Shown piece after piece: positions 44,762-54,560 of a stretch of DNA of 64,000 bases; position 1 is the first letter of the stretch; each line of letters starts with the position of its first letter. A program made the position numbers and the translations under genes. Below the pieces are notes generated by a model. It was not told the DNA's origin. It saw only the letters and a list, made by a program, of their open reading frames with translations, and ran no database searches. The stretch is from Bythopirellula sp. (GTDB lineage Bacteria; Planctomycetota; Planctomycetia; Pirellulales; Lacipirellulaceae). Location of the stretch: NCBI GenBank assembly GCA_028285205.1, contig JANQQA010000208.1, positions 60,803 to 124,802 on the forward strand, given 5' to 3'.

Positions 44762-45203
44762 GCCGCCTTGCTGTGCGCGGACTCAACTTCGATCTGAGTC
44801 CATGCCGCGCCGGCAACTGCCGAGCTCGTGGCGAGGCCGGACTACCACCGCTGTGTCGGGAGCTATTCCTGAGGTGCCCAGGCTACGCCGGTCGGCTGCG
44901 TGGCCAAAAACGAAGGCAAAAAACCCAATAGAATCCAGTTTTCTTTGACACAGAAAGGTATTGTCGACAATTTACTTCTGAGGCCAGCAGATTGGGGGCC
45001 CCGGAGCGTCCTTTTCTTCCTGTTCTCAGCCTAGTCAGAGACGTTTTCTATTTGGATTTTGCTGGTGTATTCGACTTGTCTAAGTGCAACGTCACCAATG
45101 TTGGGCCCGACTTCTCGAGGGAGTTGGGCGTTGGTCTAATCGTGCAATTGAAATTCTTGTCCCTGCAGCACCAGGGGACACTGCCTGTAAAGTGAGTACA
45201 GCT
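44762..45203. other. Intergenic region before the large PEP-CTERM gene
   Basis: About 442 bp. It holds a stem at 44779-44801 just after the sulfatase gene (listed separately) and a TTGACA at 44945 with no good -10. The open frame continuing upstream of 45204 lacks a signal peptide and is not taken as coding. Confidence 0.45.
44779..44801. terminator. Hairpin downstream of sulfatase gene
   Basis: GGACTCA (44779-44785) pairs with TGAGTCC (44795-44801) around a 9-nt loop, 18 bp after the sulfatase stop codon. There is no T-run, so it may be a weak terminator or an mRNA-end stem. Confidence 0.4.
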
Positions 45204-48200
45204 ATGCGTTCGACTCTTTGGAACTTACTTCTTATCGTTACTGTTTCTTTACTGTTGGCCAGTCCGGCGGTTGCGCAGCCACTGTTGGACGACCAGTTCG
45301 ATGACACTGATGTGTCGGTCAATGCCAACGGCATTGGCGGTGGTTGGAATGCAACCGTCCCTAATACGGTTGCTCAGGAAGTCGACGACGTCTATTCCGT
45401 ACTGCACAACAGTGGTGCCAATAGCATGGGAGTGCTCAGTCAGGATCTATTCTCACCCGCCAGCGCAACGCCGACCGTTCTCAACGTCGACTACAGCACG
45501 TATACGACGACGGGCGGCAGATGGTTTACCGGTTGGATCGACAACACCGAACCCGACGTGATGGACGACGGTTTTTCACCAGCCACGACCACAAATCACC
45601 CCTACATCAAATCAGGTAGCCACCGCGGCGGCCTGTGGGTCGTCTTCAAGGCACGGGAAGATCTGTTTTCCCCAGGAGCCTTGGTAGGTGACGAAGGCAG
45701 TCTGGTCTACACGATTCAAGACGGCCCGTCGTTCTTGCTGGACCAATGGACCTGGGATCGCTCATTGTTCTCGTTTGATGAGGACGGGGTCGCCGCCGGT
45801 CAACGCAGCGATCAAATTGACATGAGCCTCATCGCGGATGACCTGCGCTACGAACTCACAACGGACTCAAGTGGTTGGGGGCTGAGGTTCTTTACCTCGG
45901 ATGACTCCGCGATTCTCCCGGCTGACATGACGGGCACTTGGGCAGAGGCGGGTGTGCTCGCCGAAGATCCAACTCTCTCGGCCCTTGGTTCTGCGCGAGC
46001 CGTCGCCTACGGTGCCCAGTCGGGGACCAACACCTTGGTTGAGGTCAATCGCGTCTATGTCGACGACGAGCCTCAGCGAAACGCTGATGATAGTGGATCG
46101 CTCTACACGAACGACACGACTAGCAGTTGGGCGACGACCAACTGGGAGATCGGCGGATCGCCCGTTGGAACCATACCCGATGTGGTCGTTTCTAGCCGTA
46201 GTGCCGACTCAGCGCAGATTCTTAATGGCGGCAACGTGAGTGTCGATACCGCTGATCAGGGCGCCTGGACACTCGACATCGATAGTGGCGGAGCGCTCAC
46301 GGTGGCAAGTGGACGCACACTGGAGATCATCGAGAACGTTTCAGGCGGCGCCCTGAACGTTGATGCTGGCGGCACCTTGAACATTGCGGGAACGGTCATC
46401 ACGCCATCGATATCAGGTGACGGCGATGTCAACTTCTCCAACGGAACTCTGCAAGTTGTAGAATCCGGCACGATTGCTTCTGCAGCCACCAGTAGCGATG
46501 GCACGATCGCCAACTCGCGCGAACTAAGCGTCGAGCAACTCACGCTGGGCGCGGGAGACACGTTCAACAAGCAAAAGGCCGGAAATCTCGTGCTCAACCA
46601 AGCGGGCGGCGCAAATAGTCTGGCCGCTGGGTCGTTCCTCAATCTGCAAGGTGGTACCACTTCCGCAGTGAATGACGCGACGAACAATGCTCTGGACGAT
46701 TCGACCGTGATTATCAACGGTGGTGGTCTGACGCTCAGCGCCAGTGCAGCTGGTCCTGCGGCCTTCGACAACGCGGTTATCGTGAACACCAACGGCACGA
46801 TTCGAGCCGCGCAGGCTCCCGGCGCCTTGGCGGGCCAAAGCGTGACGCTTGGTGGGACCAACGGCATTGCACTCTCCACGGGATCGACCGCCGTCGTTGA
46901 TACCGCAGATGGCTACTCGCTTAGTGTTGCCGGCAACGTGACCGGCGCAGGCACGTTCGCGGTCGCCGACGGTGCAAACGTCTCGTTGGACGGTAACATC
47001 ACAACTTCGTTCCTGGAGGTGCGTGGCGATAGTAGCAACGTTTCGATTGGCGGCACAATCGCGCCAACGAACTCGCTGACATTCGTACCGACCAATGCCA
47101 ATCCGATCATGACCTTCTCCCCAGACCTGTCTGGCAGTTACGAAGTGGTCATTGACGGGGGCACCGATGGCGGCATCGATGGATCCGTCGCACTGACCGG
47201 TTCGCTGAGCTACACCGGCACGACGAGAATTGTCCGTGGGGCACTTGCGTTGTCCTCCGGAGGCGGTCTGGCCGGCGACTTCGATTCCGATGGCGATGTC
47301 GATGGTGCTGACTTCCGCTTGTGGCAGACCAACACGGGCGTGGGCAACTTGGGCGATTGGCAGACCAACTATGGTGCCACCGGCGGAGGCAGTGGCGGCA
47401 ACTTGCCGGCAGCATCGAACGTCCAGTTTGAAGGCGTTCCGGTCGTCGCGGACGGGCGACTTGATGCAGCCGTCATTATGGTCGGCGACGCTGCGACGGC
47501 TTTGACCATTGGTGCTGGTGCAGGAGAAATCCAGTGGATGGGTTCCGGTGGCTTCGCCGCTGCTGGGGCTGGCACACATACCGTCACGCTGGACGGAGGC
47601 GCTACTCTCGATTGGACGAGCGCCACTTCTGGATTTAACGGCAACCAGCTACAGCTCGGTTCGGCAGTGGCCACCGGCAAGGTCGAGTTGACCAACGATA
47701 TCAACTTGCAAAATGGCGCACGCGTCATTGAAGCGATCGACAACGAAGACTCGAACGATGACTCCTCAGAACTCTCCGGCGTCATTTCCGGTGGCGGAAG
47801 CGACGGTCGATTGGTATTCATGGGCCCGGATGCGACTCACGGTGGGCTGGTATCGCTTACGGGTGCCAACTCGTTCGAGGTTCTTGAGATTCGTCAAAAC
47901 ACCGTCCATGCGACAGACGGTGTGGGCCTGCCAGCTACGGCGCTGTTGCAGTTTAATGCCCAAGAGCCGGGCGGCACGCTTCAGCCTGTGGCCGTGTTGG
48001 GCACCAGCGGCACGTTCTCACGCAACATCGGGACTGGTCCTGGTGAGGTAACGTGGGTCGTTCCTGATCCCCTTGATACGGTTCCCCCAGTCCCTGAGGA
48101 CGTACCCACTGAGGGCGGTGGTGGCTTTGCCGCTGTCGGTGGCGATTTAACAGTGTCTTTGGAAGGCGGCGCCACTCTCAACTATTTCGATCCGGAAATG

Positions 48201-49277
48201 GGCTTCAACAACGAAACCTTGCAGCTTGGCTCAAACGTCGCCACTGGCGTGACCACCTTTACCAACGATGTGGAAGCTGGTGGAGCCGACAGAGCGCACT
48301 TTATCATTAACGGCAACCCGCTCGTCGATACGGATATGGTGGTAATTTCTGGTGACTACTCCGATTTCAACGACTTGCGATTCGATGGATCCGGCCGAGT
48401 GGAGTTCTCCGGTTCAGGTACCTTCGGCGACGACCTGGTCGTGATTAGTCGTGGGTATCCGCCTGCAGCCGATGCCGAGAACTTCCAAGAGTTGATCATT
48501 TCAGGCGACTTGGTCATCAATGATACTGCAGGTCCATTTAGCACGGACGTGTTCGTCACCGGAACCTTGTCAGTCGATAATGTCTTGACCGCTCGCAGTT
48601 TCAACACGATCGGTGGCTCCGGTACGATCTTCATGGTTGACAACGACCTTGATGGTGCATCTAACCAACGGATGCAGTTCCAGCGAGATTCTATCCTGCG
48701 TCCTGGTGCTGACTACGACACGGTGGGTACACTCACTGTTGACTTCACCATTCCAGCAGGTTCCTCGGACACGGTTGCCGGCGAATTGCGTCTCGATGAC
48801 TTCTTCATCTACGAGATGGAACTCGAGAACAACGGTGGAAGTGTCGACAGCGATTCGGTGGTCGTCCAATCCTCCAACGGCATTGGCCTGATTAACCTGT
48901 CGCGAAACGAAGGCTTTGAGTTCTTCCTAGAGCTCGATGCCCTCAACGACCTGACTGGTGCACTTTCAGCCTCAGATGAGTTCGATCTGCTCACTTGGAA
49001 TGAGAATATTGACTTCGCCATCGAAAGTGTTGTTCAAGGTGCTAGTACTTCTGGCACCCTCACCAATGTGTTCATTAACTCCGACGATGTGGACGTGTCA
49101 GGTGCTTCGGTGCAATGGGAAGTCTTGGGCGATTTCACGGGACGGTTGTATGTGACCGGCCTCGGTCTGCTGAGCCCATTCTCTGCAGCCGGAACCGCAG
49201 TTCCAGAGCCCTCAAGCTGCGTCGTGGCAGCTCTGGCTGTAGTGGGCTCCTTATGCTATCGAAGGCGAGATGCCTAG
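45204..49277 (+). CDS. Large PEP-CTERM beta-repeat surface protein with internal dockerin-like segment
   Basis: A 1357-residue protein. The ATG at 45204 follows GTGAG and gives a signal peptide (about 1-25, ending AVAQP). Residues about 30-280 form a globular beta domain. From about 300 on, the protein is Gly/Asn/Thr/Ser-rich with repeating short strands, like an autotransporter passenger or beta-helix. Two longer repeats share FAA(V/A)G..TVTL-GGATL, F-N(E/Q)LQLGS and VATG, at about residues 770-840 and 950-1035. A calcium-loop-like GDFDSDGDVDGADFRLWQT lies near 690, in the middle instead of near the C-terminus. The C-terminus is VPEPSSCVVAALAVVGSLCY plus RRRDA. It is probably an exosortase-anchored adhesin or matrix protein. 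A five-gene DUF1559 array follows directly. Confidence 0.87.
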   Translation: MRSTLWNLLLIVTVSLLLASPAVAQPLLDDQFDDTDVSVNANGIGGGWNATVPNTVAQEVDDVYSVLHNSGANSMGVLSQDLFSPASATPTVLNVDYSTYTTTGGRWFTGWIDNTEPDVMDDGFSPATTTNHPYIKSGSHRGGLWVVFKAREDLFSPGALVGDEGSLVYTIQDGPSFLLDQWTWDRSLFSFDEDGVAAGQRSDQIDMSLIADDLRYELTTDSSGWGLRFFTSDDSAILPADMTGTWAEAGVLAEDPTLSALGSARAVAYGAQSGTNTLVEVNRVYVDDEPQRNADDSGSLYTNDTTSSWATTNWEIGGSPVGTIPDVVVSSRSADSAQILNGGNVSVDTADQGAWTLDIDSGGALTVASGRTLEIIENVSGGALNVDAGGTLNIAGTVITPSISGDGDVNFSNGTLQVVESGTIASAATSSDGTIANSRELSVEQLTLGAGDTFNKQKAGNLVLNQAGGANSLAAGSFLNLQGGTTSAVNDATNNALDDSTVIINGGGLTLSASAAGPAAFDNAVIVNTNGTIRAAQAPGALAGQSVTLGGTNGIALSTGSTAVVDTADGYSLSVAGNVTGAGTFAVADGANVSLDGNITTSFLEVRGDSSNVSIGGTIAPTNSLTFVPTNANPIMTFSPDLSGSYEVVIDGGTDGGIDGSVALTGSLSYTGTTRIVRGALALSSGGGLAGDFDSDGDVDGADFRLWQTNTGVGNLGDWQTNYGATGGGSGGNLPAASNVQFEGVPVVADGRLDAAVIMVGDAATALTIGAGAGEIQWMGSGGFAAAGAGTHTVTLDGGATLDWTSATSGFNGNQLQLGSAVATGKVELTNDINLQNGARVIEAIDNEDSNDDSSELSGVISGGGSDGRLVFMGPDATHGGLVSLTGANSFEVLEIRQNTVHATDGVGLPATALLQFNAQEPGGTLQPVAVLGTSGTFSRNIGTGPGEVTWVVPDPLDTVPPVPEDVPTEGGGGFAAVGGDLTVSLEGGATLNYFDPEMGFNNETLQLGSNVATGVTTFTNDVEAGGADRAHFIINGNPLVDTDMVVISGDYSDFNDLRFDGSGRVEFSGSGTFGDDLVVISRGYPPAADAENFQELIISGDLVINDTAGPFSTDVFVTGTLSVDNVLTARSFNTIGGSGTIFMVDNDLDGASNQRMQFQRDSILRPGADYDTVGTLTVDFTIPAGSSDTVAGELRLDDFFIYEMELENNGGSVDSDSVVVQSSNGIGLINLSRNEGFEFFLELDALNDLTGALSASDEFDLLTWNENIDFAIESVVQGASTSGTLTNVFINSDDVDVSGASVQWEVLGDFTGRLYVTGLGLLSPFSAAGTAVPEPSSCVVAALAVVGSLCYRRRDA

Positions 49278-49320
49278 CCAATTTGGCGGGGCATAATCCA
49301 AGAAGAGGGATTCCTTCATC

Positions 49321-50490
49321 ATGACAAGTCGAATCGAAGGCTCACGGCGTGAAACTGCAGGACGCGGTTTCACGCTTGTTGAGTTATTAGTCGTGATCGC
49401 GATTATTGGTGTGCTGGTCGCATTGCTCCTGCCTGCCGTGCAGGCGGCGCGTGAGTCGGCCCGTCGGACGCAGTGCCTAAATCAGCTGCGACAGCTGGCT
49501 TTGGGCTGTCTCAATTACGAGTCCGCTCGCGATCACATGCCGCCAGCTTTCGCTGCCGACATCAGTTACTTCGGCCCCGACGGTGGCCCTGGTCTGCTGA
49601 GCGAAATGATCTCGGTCAACAAACCGGGCTATCGCGGCCACAGCTGGATTGTTGAGATCTTGCCGTTCATCGAGCAGCAGGCGCTCGCATCGCGCTATGA
49701 CACCAATTACAGTCCATGGCATAATATCAGCGTAAATCAGTTCGAGATTGTGGACATTAAAAATCTCTATTGTCCGTCACGCCGAGGCAGCGTTGAGACC
49801 GAGGAGCAACTGTCGATGCTGCTGACTTATGTGGGCTCCGATGAGACCGGCACGACCAACCCATTGGAACTTGGGATTGAAGTGGGCGGGACTGATTACG
49901 GCGCCTGCATCGGTGCTGGCAACTGCTACGCAAATCAATCGAAGTTTGGAGTAAAAGCGAACCCGAACTGTATCGGGCACACAGGTGGTGCGGCCAGTCC
50001 GCTGACGCCGCTCACCAGTGGTCGGGGCAGCAGGATGGGACAGATTACCGATGGCACCAGTAACACACTCATGCTCGGGGAGTTGCAAAGGATTTGGGCA
50101 GATCAAAACGACCCTCGGTTCGACGGTAGCAGCGGCGCTGCTGGGTACAACGCGGGTCGCAGCCTAGACGGTTGGCTATTCGGCGGAGCGGGGGTGACAT
50201 TTGGCACATCCGTTTCCGCAGTGATTGGTGGGCTGGGAGAGTTCTATTCCTCGGCGGGAGGTCTGAATACGTGGTTCTGGGAGCACGCCGGCAGCGAGCA
50301 CCCAGGCGGCGCAAATCTTGGTTTCGCTGATGGTTCGGCGAGGTTTTTTTCTGAGAATCAGGACCCACTGATCCTGATGGCACACGCCTCACAGGCGGGC
50401 GAAGAAACTGAGGGAGGCAATTTGGCAGCCCAGATTCAAGTGATCTTCACCAAACCTGCTGATGGTGGTACCACTGGAGGGCGGAGGTAG
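49321..50490 (+). CDS. DUF1559 prepilin-like protein
   Basis: A 389-residue protein with AGAGG upstream and a basic leader ending GRG before [16 protein letters not shown]. The middle has CPSRR and GGTDYGA, and the H-X9-DG motif is HPGGANLGFADG. The product ends TTGGRR. It is the first of five DUF1559 genes in this array (49321, 50965, 52244, 53417, 54561) and is paired with a small lipoprotein gene whose start lies at its stop codon. It begins 43 bp after the large PEP-CTERM gene. Confidence 0.92.
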   Translation: MTSRIEGSRRETAGRGFTLVELLVVIAIIGVLVALLLPAVQAARESARRTQCLNQLRQLALGCLNYESARDHMPPAFAADISYFGPDGGPGLLSEMISVNKPGYRGHSWIVEILPFIEQQALASRYDTNYSPWHNISVNQFEIVDIKNLYCPSRRGSVETEEQLSMLLTYVGSDETGTTNPLELGIEVGGTDYGACIGAGNCYANQSKFGVKANPNCIGHTGGAASPLTPLTSGRGSRMGQITDGTSNTLMLGELQRIWADQNDPRFDGSSGAAGYNAGRSLDGWLFGGAGVTFGTSVSAVIGGLGEFYSSAGGLNTWFWEHAGSEHPGGANLGFADGSARFFSENQDPLILMAHASQAGEETEGGNLAAQIQVIFTKPADGGTTGGRR

Positions 50491-50491
50491 T

Positions 50492-50914
50492 TTGAGTTTA
50501 CGCACATTTCCGCCCCAACGTAGAGTCCCGCCAAGGCTTCCCTTGAGTGGCCGTTTCTTCGTGGCTATCGCGCTATCGACATGTGTGGGTTGTTTTGACC
50601 AAGGCGATCGGCCCGACTTGGGAGAGGTGACCGGGGTTATCACGCTCGATGGGGAACCACTTGCCGACGCGAGTATCGCTTTCACGAAGGAGGGCTTCCG
50701 CCCTTCCGTTGGTCATACCAACAGCGAAGGAAAGTACGAACTGATCTATATCCGAGACACGAGAGGCGCAGCCGTGGGAACCCACCGCGTCAGGATAAGG
50801 CAGTTTGGCAGACAGGGCCGAGTACCCGCGCGCTACGATGTGGAATCGGAACTCACCGGTGAGGTGAAGCCGGGTGAAAATGTCATCAATTTTGAACTAG
50901 TATCCGAACCCTGA
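50492..50914 (+). CDS. Small lipoprotein with transthyretin-like domain
   Basis: A 140-residue protein taken to start at TTG 50492, just after GGAGGT. An in-frame ATG at 50462 lies inside the DUF1559 gene and gives an unlikely MVVPLEGGG start. The hydrophobic stretch FFVAIALSTCVGC is a lipoprotein signal with Cys near residue 34. The mature part has GEVTGVITLDGEPLADASI, TNSEGKYELIYI and a VGTHRVRIR segment, the same domain type as 42728-43141. The DUF1559 stop is at 50490, so translation is probably coupled. This is the second DUF1559-lipoprotein pair in the window. Confidence 0.85.
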   Translation: MSLRTFPPQRRVPPRLPLSGRFFVAIALSTCVGCFDQGDRPDLGEVTGVITLDGEPLADASIAFTKEGFRPSVGHTNSEGKYELIYIRDTRGAAVGTHRVRIRQFGRQGRVPARYDVESELTGEVKPGENVINFELVSEP

Positions 50915-50964
50915 GATGCGCGTCGCGTTTTCGCGATTCCTGTGCACACAGGAAGGCCACCGCA

Positions 50965-52125
50965 ATGACCAAGACAAGAACTTCGACTGGTCAGCGCTCG
51001 ACTTATCGCGGTTTTACTCTCGTCGAGTTGCTGGTCGTGATCGCCATTATCGGCGTTCTTGTCGCGCTGCTACTGCCGGCGGTTCAGGCGGCGCGTGAGT
51101 CGGCGCGCAGGATCCAGTGTGGCAGCCAACTGCGCCAATTGGCGCTGGCTTGCCTCAATTACGAATCTGCCCAAAAAGCCCTCCCACCCGTGGCGGCGAT
51201 GCGCACTGGCCCGCGGACGGACAGCAGCCACGGTGGCTACAGTATCGTGTGGGAAGAGATCGTTCGCATCGGTGTCGAGGGGGCACGCGGTCATAGTTGG
51301 ATCCTGGAGATTCTTCCATTCATCGAACAGCAAGCTCTGGCCGATCGATACGACAAGAATTACAGTCCGCTGCATAACATCACTCGAAATGGATTCGAAA
51401 TCGCGGATATTCTGACGCTTTACTGCCCATCGCGACGCCGCGGTGTCGAGACCACCGAACAGGAGTACATGTTACTTTCATCTCCAGGTTCCAACGGGGT
51501 CATCAATCAATTGACGGGTCTTGGAATCAGCGTGGGTGGGACAGACTACGGCGCCGTCATTGGTGCTGGAAACTGTTTCGACAACTTGGGCGTCAAGAGC
51601 TGGTTCTTGGGCTACATCTGCTTGGGAGTCGATGGCGAGGCGGCGGGCCCCATGATGCCCACGAACCCTGATGGCAAGCGACCCGAGTTACAGATCGTCA
51701 CCGACGGTACCAGTAACACGGTGATGCTTGGCGAGTTGCAACGTTTATGGGCCGATGAGAACGATCCGCGGTTTCCCGGCGGAGGGCGAGCTGGCTACCC
51801 TTCCGCACGAAGCGTCGACGGCTGGCTCTTTGGGGGAGCGGCCACAACATTCGATTCGCAAATCAACACCGTTATCACGGATATCGGAGAGAATCGATTC
51901 CTGACCGGTGGTGTCAACTCGTGGTTTTTCGAACATGCCGGTAGCGAACATCCTGGCGGAGCTCAATTGGCCATGACCGATGGCTCGGTGAACTGGGTGA
52001 GTGAGAACGCAGATCCGCTCGTGCACATGGCGCGTACGACGCGCGCCGGAAATGAGCTGGAATCTGAAAACTTGGCGGCAGCACTCCGGAGGCTCTTCAA
52101 TCCAATACGAGGAGGTAGGCGCTGA
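50965..52125 (+). CDS. DUF1559 prepilin-like protein
   Basis: A 386-residue protein with an AGGAAGG ribosome-binding site. The leader is MTKTRTSTGQRSTYRG before FTLVELL. Middle blocks are CPSRR and GGTDYGA, and the motif is HPGGAQLAMTDG. The C-terminal ENADPLVHMARTTRAGNELE block is identical to that of the next gene, and GGGRAGYPSARSVDGWLFGG is shared as well. The two genes are therefore a recent tandem duplication. It ends with GGRR. Confidence 0.92.
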   Translation: MTKTRTSTGQRSTYRGFTLVELLVVIAIIGVLVALLLPAVQAARESARRIQCGSQLRQLALACLNYESAQKALPPVAAMRTGPRTDSSHGGYSIVWEEIVRIGVEGARGHSWILEILPFIEQQALADRYDKNYSPLHNITRNGFEIADILTLYCPSRRRGVETTEQEYMLLSSPGSNGVINQLTGLGISVGGTDYGAVIGAGNCFDNLGVKSWFLGYICLGVDGEAAGPMMPTNPDGKRPELQIVTDGTSNTVMLGELQRLWADENDPRFPGGGRAGYPSARSVDGWLFGGAATTFDSQINTVITDIGENRFLTGGVNSWFFEHAGSEHPGGAQLAMTDGSVNWVSENADPLVHMARTTRAGNELESENLAAALRRLFNPIRGGRR

Positions 52126-52243
52126 GCACCTCCGGTCGAGGTGACTTCAATGGCGAGGTGGTGAAGGCATTGTTGGCAAGTTTCGAACAGTTCGCTCCGC
52201 TACCTCGAGAGTCAAGACTAGATACAAGCTGAGGCTTTGTAAC

Positions 52244-53386
52244 ATGAAATATCGACGGACTTGCAATGCTGGGTTCACACTGGTTGAACTACTCGTGGTC
52301 ATCGCCATCATCGGTGTCCTGGTCTCGCTGCTCCTACCAGCCGTTCAGGCGGCTCGTGAATCGGCCCGTAGAATCCAGTGTTCTAACCAACTGCGTCAAC
52401 TCGCGCTGGCTTGCTTAAACTACGAGTCCGCCCAGCAAGTTTTGCCGCCGGTCGCGGCAATGCGGGTTGGCCCCGGAACGGACAGCCGGCATAGTGGCTA
52501 CAACATCGTGAACCAAGAAATTCTTCGCGTCGGCGTCGAAGGCGCGCGTGGTCATAGCTGGATCTTGGAGATTCTTCCATTCATTGAGCAGCAAGCGCTC
52601 GCTGACGGATACGACAAGAAGTACAGCCCAATGCACAATATCACACGAAATGGATTTCAGATCGCGGATATTCCCGGACTCTATTGTCCATCTCGACGTA
52701 GCGGTATCGAGACGTCCGAACACACATTCATGTTGTTGTCGTCTCCGTGGCCTCGCGGAGTATCGAATGATTTGACCAGGCTGGATGTGAATGTCGGCGG
52801 CACCGATTATGGCGCAGTCCTGGGAGCTGGCAACTGCTACGACAATCTCGGGCTGAAGGGAATGTTCCTCGGATACATCTGCTTGGGTGCGAATGGCGAG
52901 GCCGCCGGTCCGATGATGCCGACCGCTCCTGGCGGCAAGGGACCGGCATTGCGGGTCGTGACCGACGGAACCAGCAATACGGTGATGCTCGGCGAGCTGC
53001 AACGTTTGTGGGCCGAGGATAACGATCCACGCTTTCCCGGCGGCGGACGCGCTGGCTACCCGTCAGCACGTAGTGTCGACGGCTGGCTGTTTGGCGGCGC
53101 CGCGACGACTTTCGACGCGCAGATCAACACGGAAATACCAGATATCGGAGAAAACCGATTCCTGACCGGTGGTGTGAACTCCTGGTTCTTCGAACACGCC
53201 GGTAGTGAACATCCCGGCGGCGCCCAAATGGCTATGGCCGATGGCTCGGTAAACTGGGTCAGTGAAAACGCAGACCCTCTCGTGCACATGGCTAGGACGA
53301 CTCGCGCCGGAAATGAGCTGGAATCTGAAAACTTGGCCGCCGCACTCCAGAAACTCTTTAGACCGGTTACCGGAGGCCGGCGCTGA
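52244..53386 (+). CDS. DUF1559 prepilin-like protein
   Basis: A 380-residue near-copy of the 50965-52125 protein. It has a short leader MKYRRTCNAG before FTLVELL. The CPSRR, GGTDYGA and GRAGYPSARSVDGWLFGG blocks are shared with its neighbour, and the motif is HPGGAQMAMADG. Differences are concentrated in the central variable part. The product ends GGRR. A 118-bp gap separates the two copies. Confidence 0.92.
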   Translation: MKYRRTCNAGFTLVELLVVIAIIGVLVSLLLPAVQAARESARRIQCSNQLRQLALACLNYESAQQVLPPVAAMRVGPGTDSRHSGYNIVNQEILRVGVEGARGHSWILEILPFIEQQALADGYDKKYSPMHNITRNGFQIADIPGLYCPSRRSGIETSEHTFMLLSSPWPRGVSNDLTRLDVNVGGTDYGAVLGAGNCYDNLGLKGMFLGYICLGANGEAAGPMMPTAPGGKGPALRVVTDGTSNTVMLGELQRLWAEDNDPRFPGGGRAGYPSARSVDGWLFGGAATTFDAQINTEIPDIGENRFLTGGVNSWFFEHAGSEHPGGAQMAMADGSVNWVSENADPLVHMARTTRAGNELESENLAAALQKLFRPVTGGRR

Positions 53387-53416
53387 AGACTACCAGGTTC
53401 CGATCGGAGAGATGAG

Positions 53417-54547
53417 ATGGCAGCTGAGTTTCTTAGTCGAGTATCGCGTCGATTTACGCGCAAGGCTGGCTTCACGCTTGTCGAGCTGCTAGTAGTAATC
53501 GCCATCATCGGGGTCCTCGTGGCGCTGTTGTTGCCGGCGGTGCAATCGGCTCGAGAAGCGGCGCGTCGTACTGAATGCAAGAATCAACTCAAGCAGCTAG
53601 GCCTAGGGGCAATTAACCACGAGAGCGCGCAATCGCATCTGCCTTCTGGTGGCTGGGGCTGGCGTTGGACGGGCGACCCCGACCGCGGTTACGGCTTGGA
53701 CCAGCCGGGCGGCTGGTACTACAACGTGTTGGGCTATATCGAACAAAGCGCTGTTCGTGAACTTGGCAGCGACGGCAATCCCGATGTCGTCACGCAGCAG
53801 CAGAAAGATGGCACACTGCAGGCGGTGAGAACGGGGATTGATTGGTTTATGTGCCCCAGCCGACGTGGCGACGCGGTCTATCCGCTTGAAAATTCCAATG
53901 GGTACGTCACGCTCGATGGCCCACCCGGTTGGGTAGGGCGTAACGACTATGCGGCTAACGGAGGCGATCGGTTTGACTCTAACAGTCTCGCCACTCCCGG
54001 CCCCAGTCTCGGTACCGGGGATACTGTGATTCCTCCTAGTTCGATCTCTTGGGGTAATCATCTGCGAACATCTGGCATCTCCAGTGGCGGCCGGCGAGGC
54101 GACGTCGTCCAGGCGGGAACCGGTGTGGTTCATCAATACAGCATCGTGAAACTTGCCATGGTTGCCGACGGCACCTCGAACACCATCTTTGCAGGCGAGA
54201 AGTTTATACCGTCCGACCAATACGACGACGGCGACAGCAACCCGCTCAATGAAGGCAACGATCAAGGCTGGCATCAAGGCTGGGACATCGACAACATTCG
54301 CTGGACTCTAGGCCCTCCTCGGTCGGATGCGAAATGGTTTTACGATGCTGCAGGCAATCGCCTTCCGTCGCAGAGTGGTCCGGGCTGGCTCAGATACCGC
54401 CTATTTGGTTCGGCTCACCCCACGGGGTGCCAATTCGTGTTCGTCGATGGATCTGTACATACGTTTTCGTACGATGTTGATGAGACAGTTTTTGCTTACC
54501 TGGGGAATCGAGATGATGGTCAGGTCGTCGCTATCGGACAGCTGTGA
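53417..54547 (+). CDS. DUF1559 prepilin-like protein, divergent subtype
   Basis: A 376-residue protein with GGAGAG before the ATG. The leader ends KAG before [16 protein letters not shown]. It lacks the GGTDYGA segment of the other array members. Instead it has a [15 protein letters not shown] middle, [12 protein letters not shown] and a [12 protein letters not shown] block. The motif is [13 protein letters not shown], followed by [25 protein letters not shown], a form typical of the other large DUF1559 subfamily. It is thus not a recent copy of its neighbours but belongs to the same array. Confidence 0.92.
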   Translation: MAAEFLSRVSRRFTRKAGFTLVELLVVIAIIGVLVALLLPAVQSAREAARRTECKNQLKQLGLGAINHESAQSHLPSGGWGWRWTGDPDRGYGLDQPGGWYYNVLGYIEQSAVRELGSDGNPDVVTQQQKDGTLQAVRTGIDWFMCPSRRGDAVYPLENSNGYVTLDGPPGWVGRNDYAANGGDRFDSNSLATPGPSLGTGDTVIPPSSISWGNHLRTSGISSGGRRGDVVQAGTGVVHQYSIVKLAMVADGTSNTIFAGEKFIPSDQYDDGDSNPLNEGNDQGWHQGWDIDNIRWTLGPPRSDAKWFYDAAGNRLPSQSGPGWLRYRLFGSAHPTGCQFVFVDGSVHTFSYDVDETVFAYLGNRDDGQVVAIGQL

Positions 54548-54560
54548 TCAAGACAGCAAG

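Noticed and set aside
44945..44973. TTGACA with 17-bp spacing as a promoter before the large PEP-CTERM gene
   Set aside because: The hexamer at the -10 position is CAATTT, which fits poorly. The gene start is more than 230 bp away, so the match is probably chance.
46524..47579. 351-codon minus-strand frame opposite the large PEP-CTERM gene
   Set aside because: It lies wholly inside a gene with clear signal peptide, repeats and PEP-CTERM end. The antisense frame stays open because of the Gly/Thr/Asn-rich codon pattern, and its product has no recognisable pattern.
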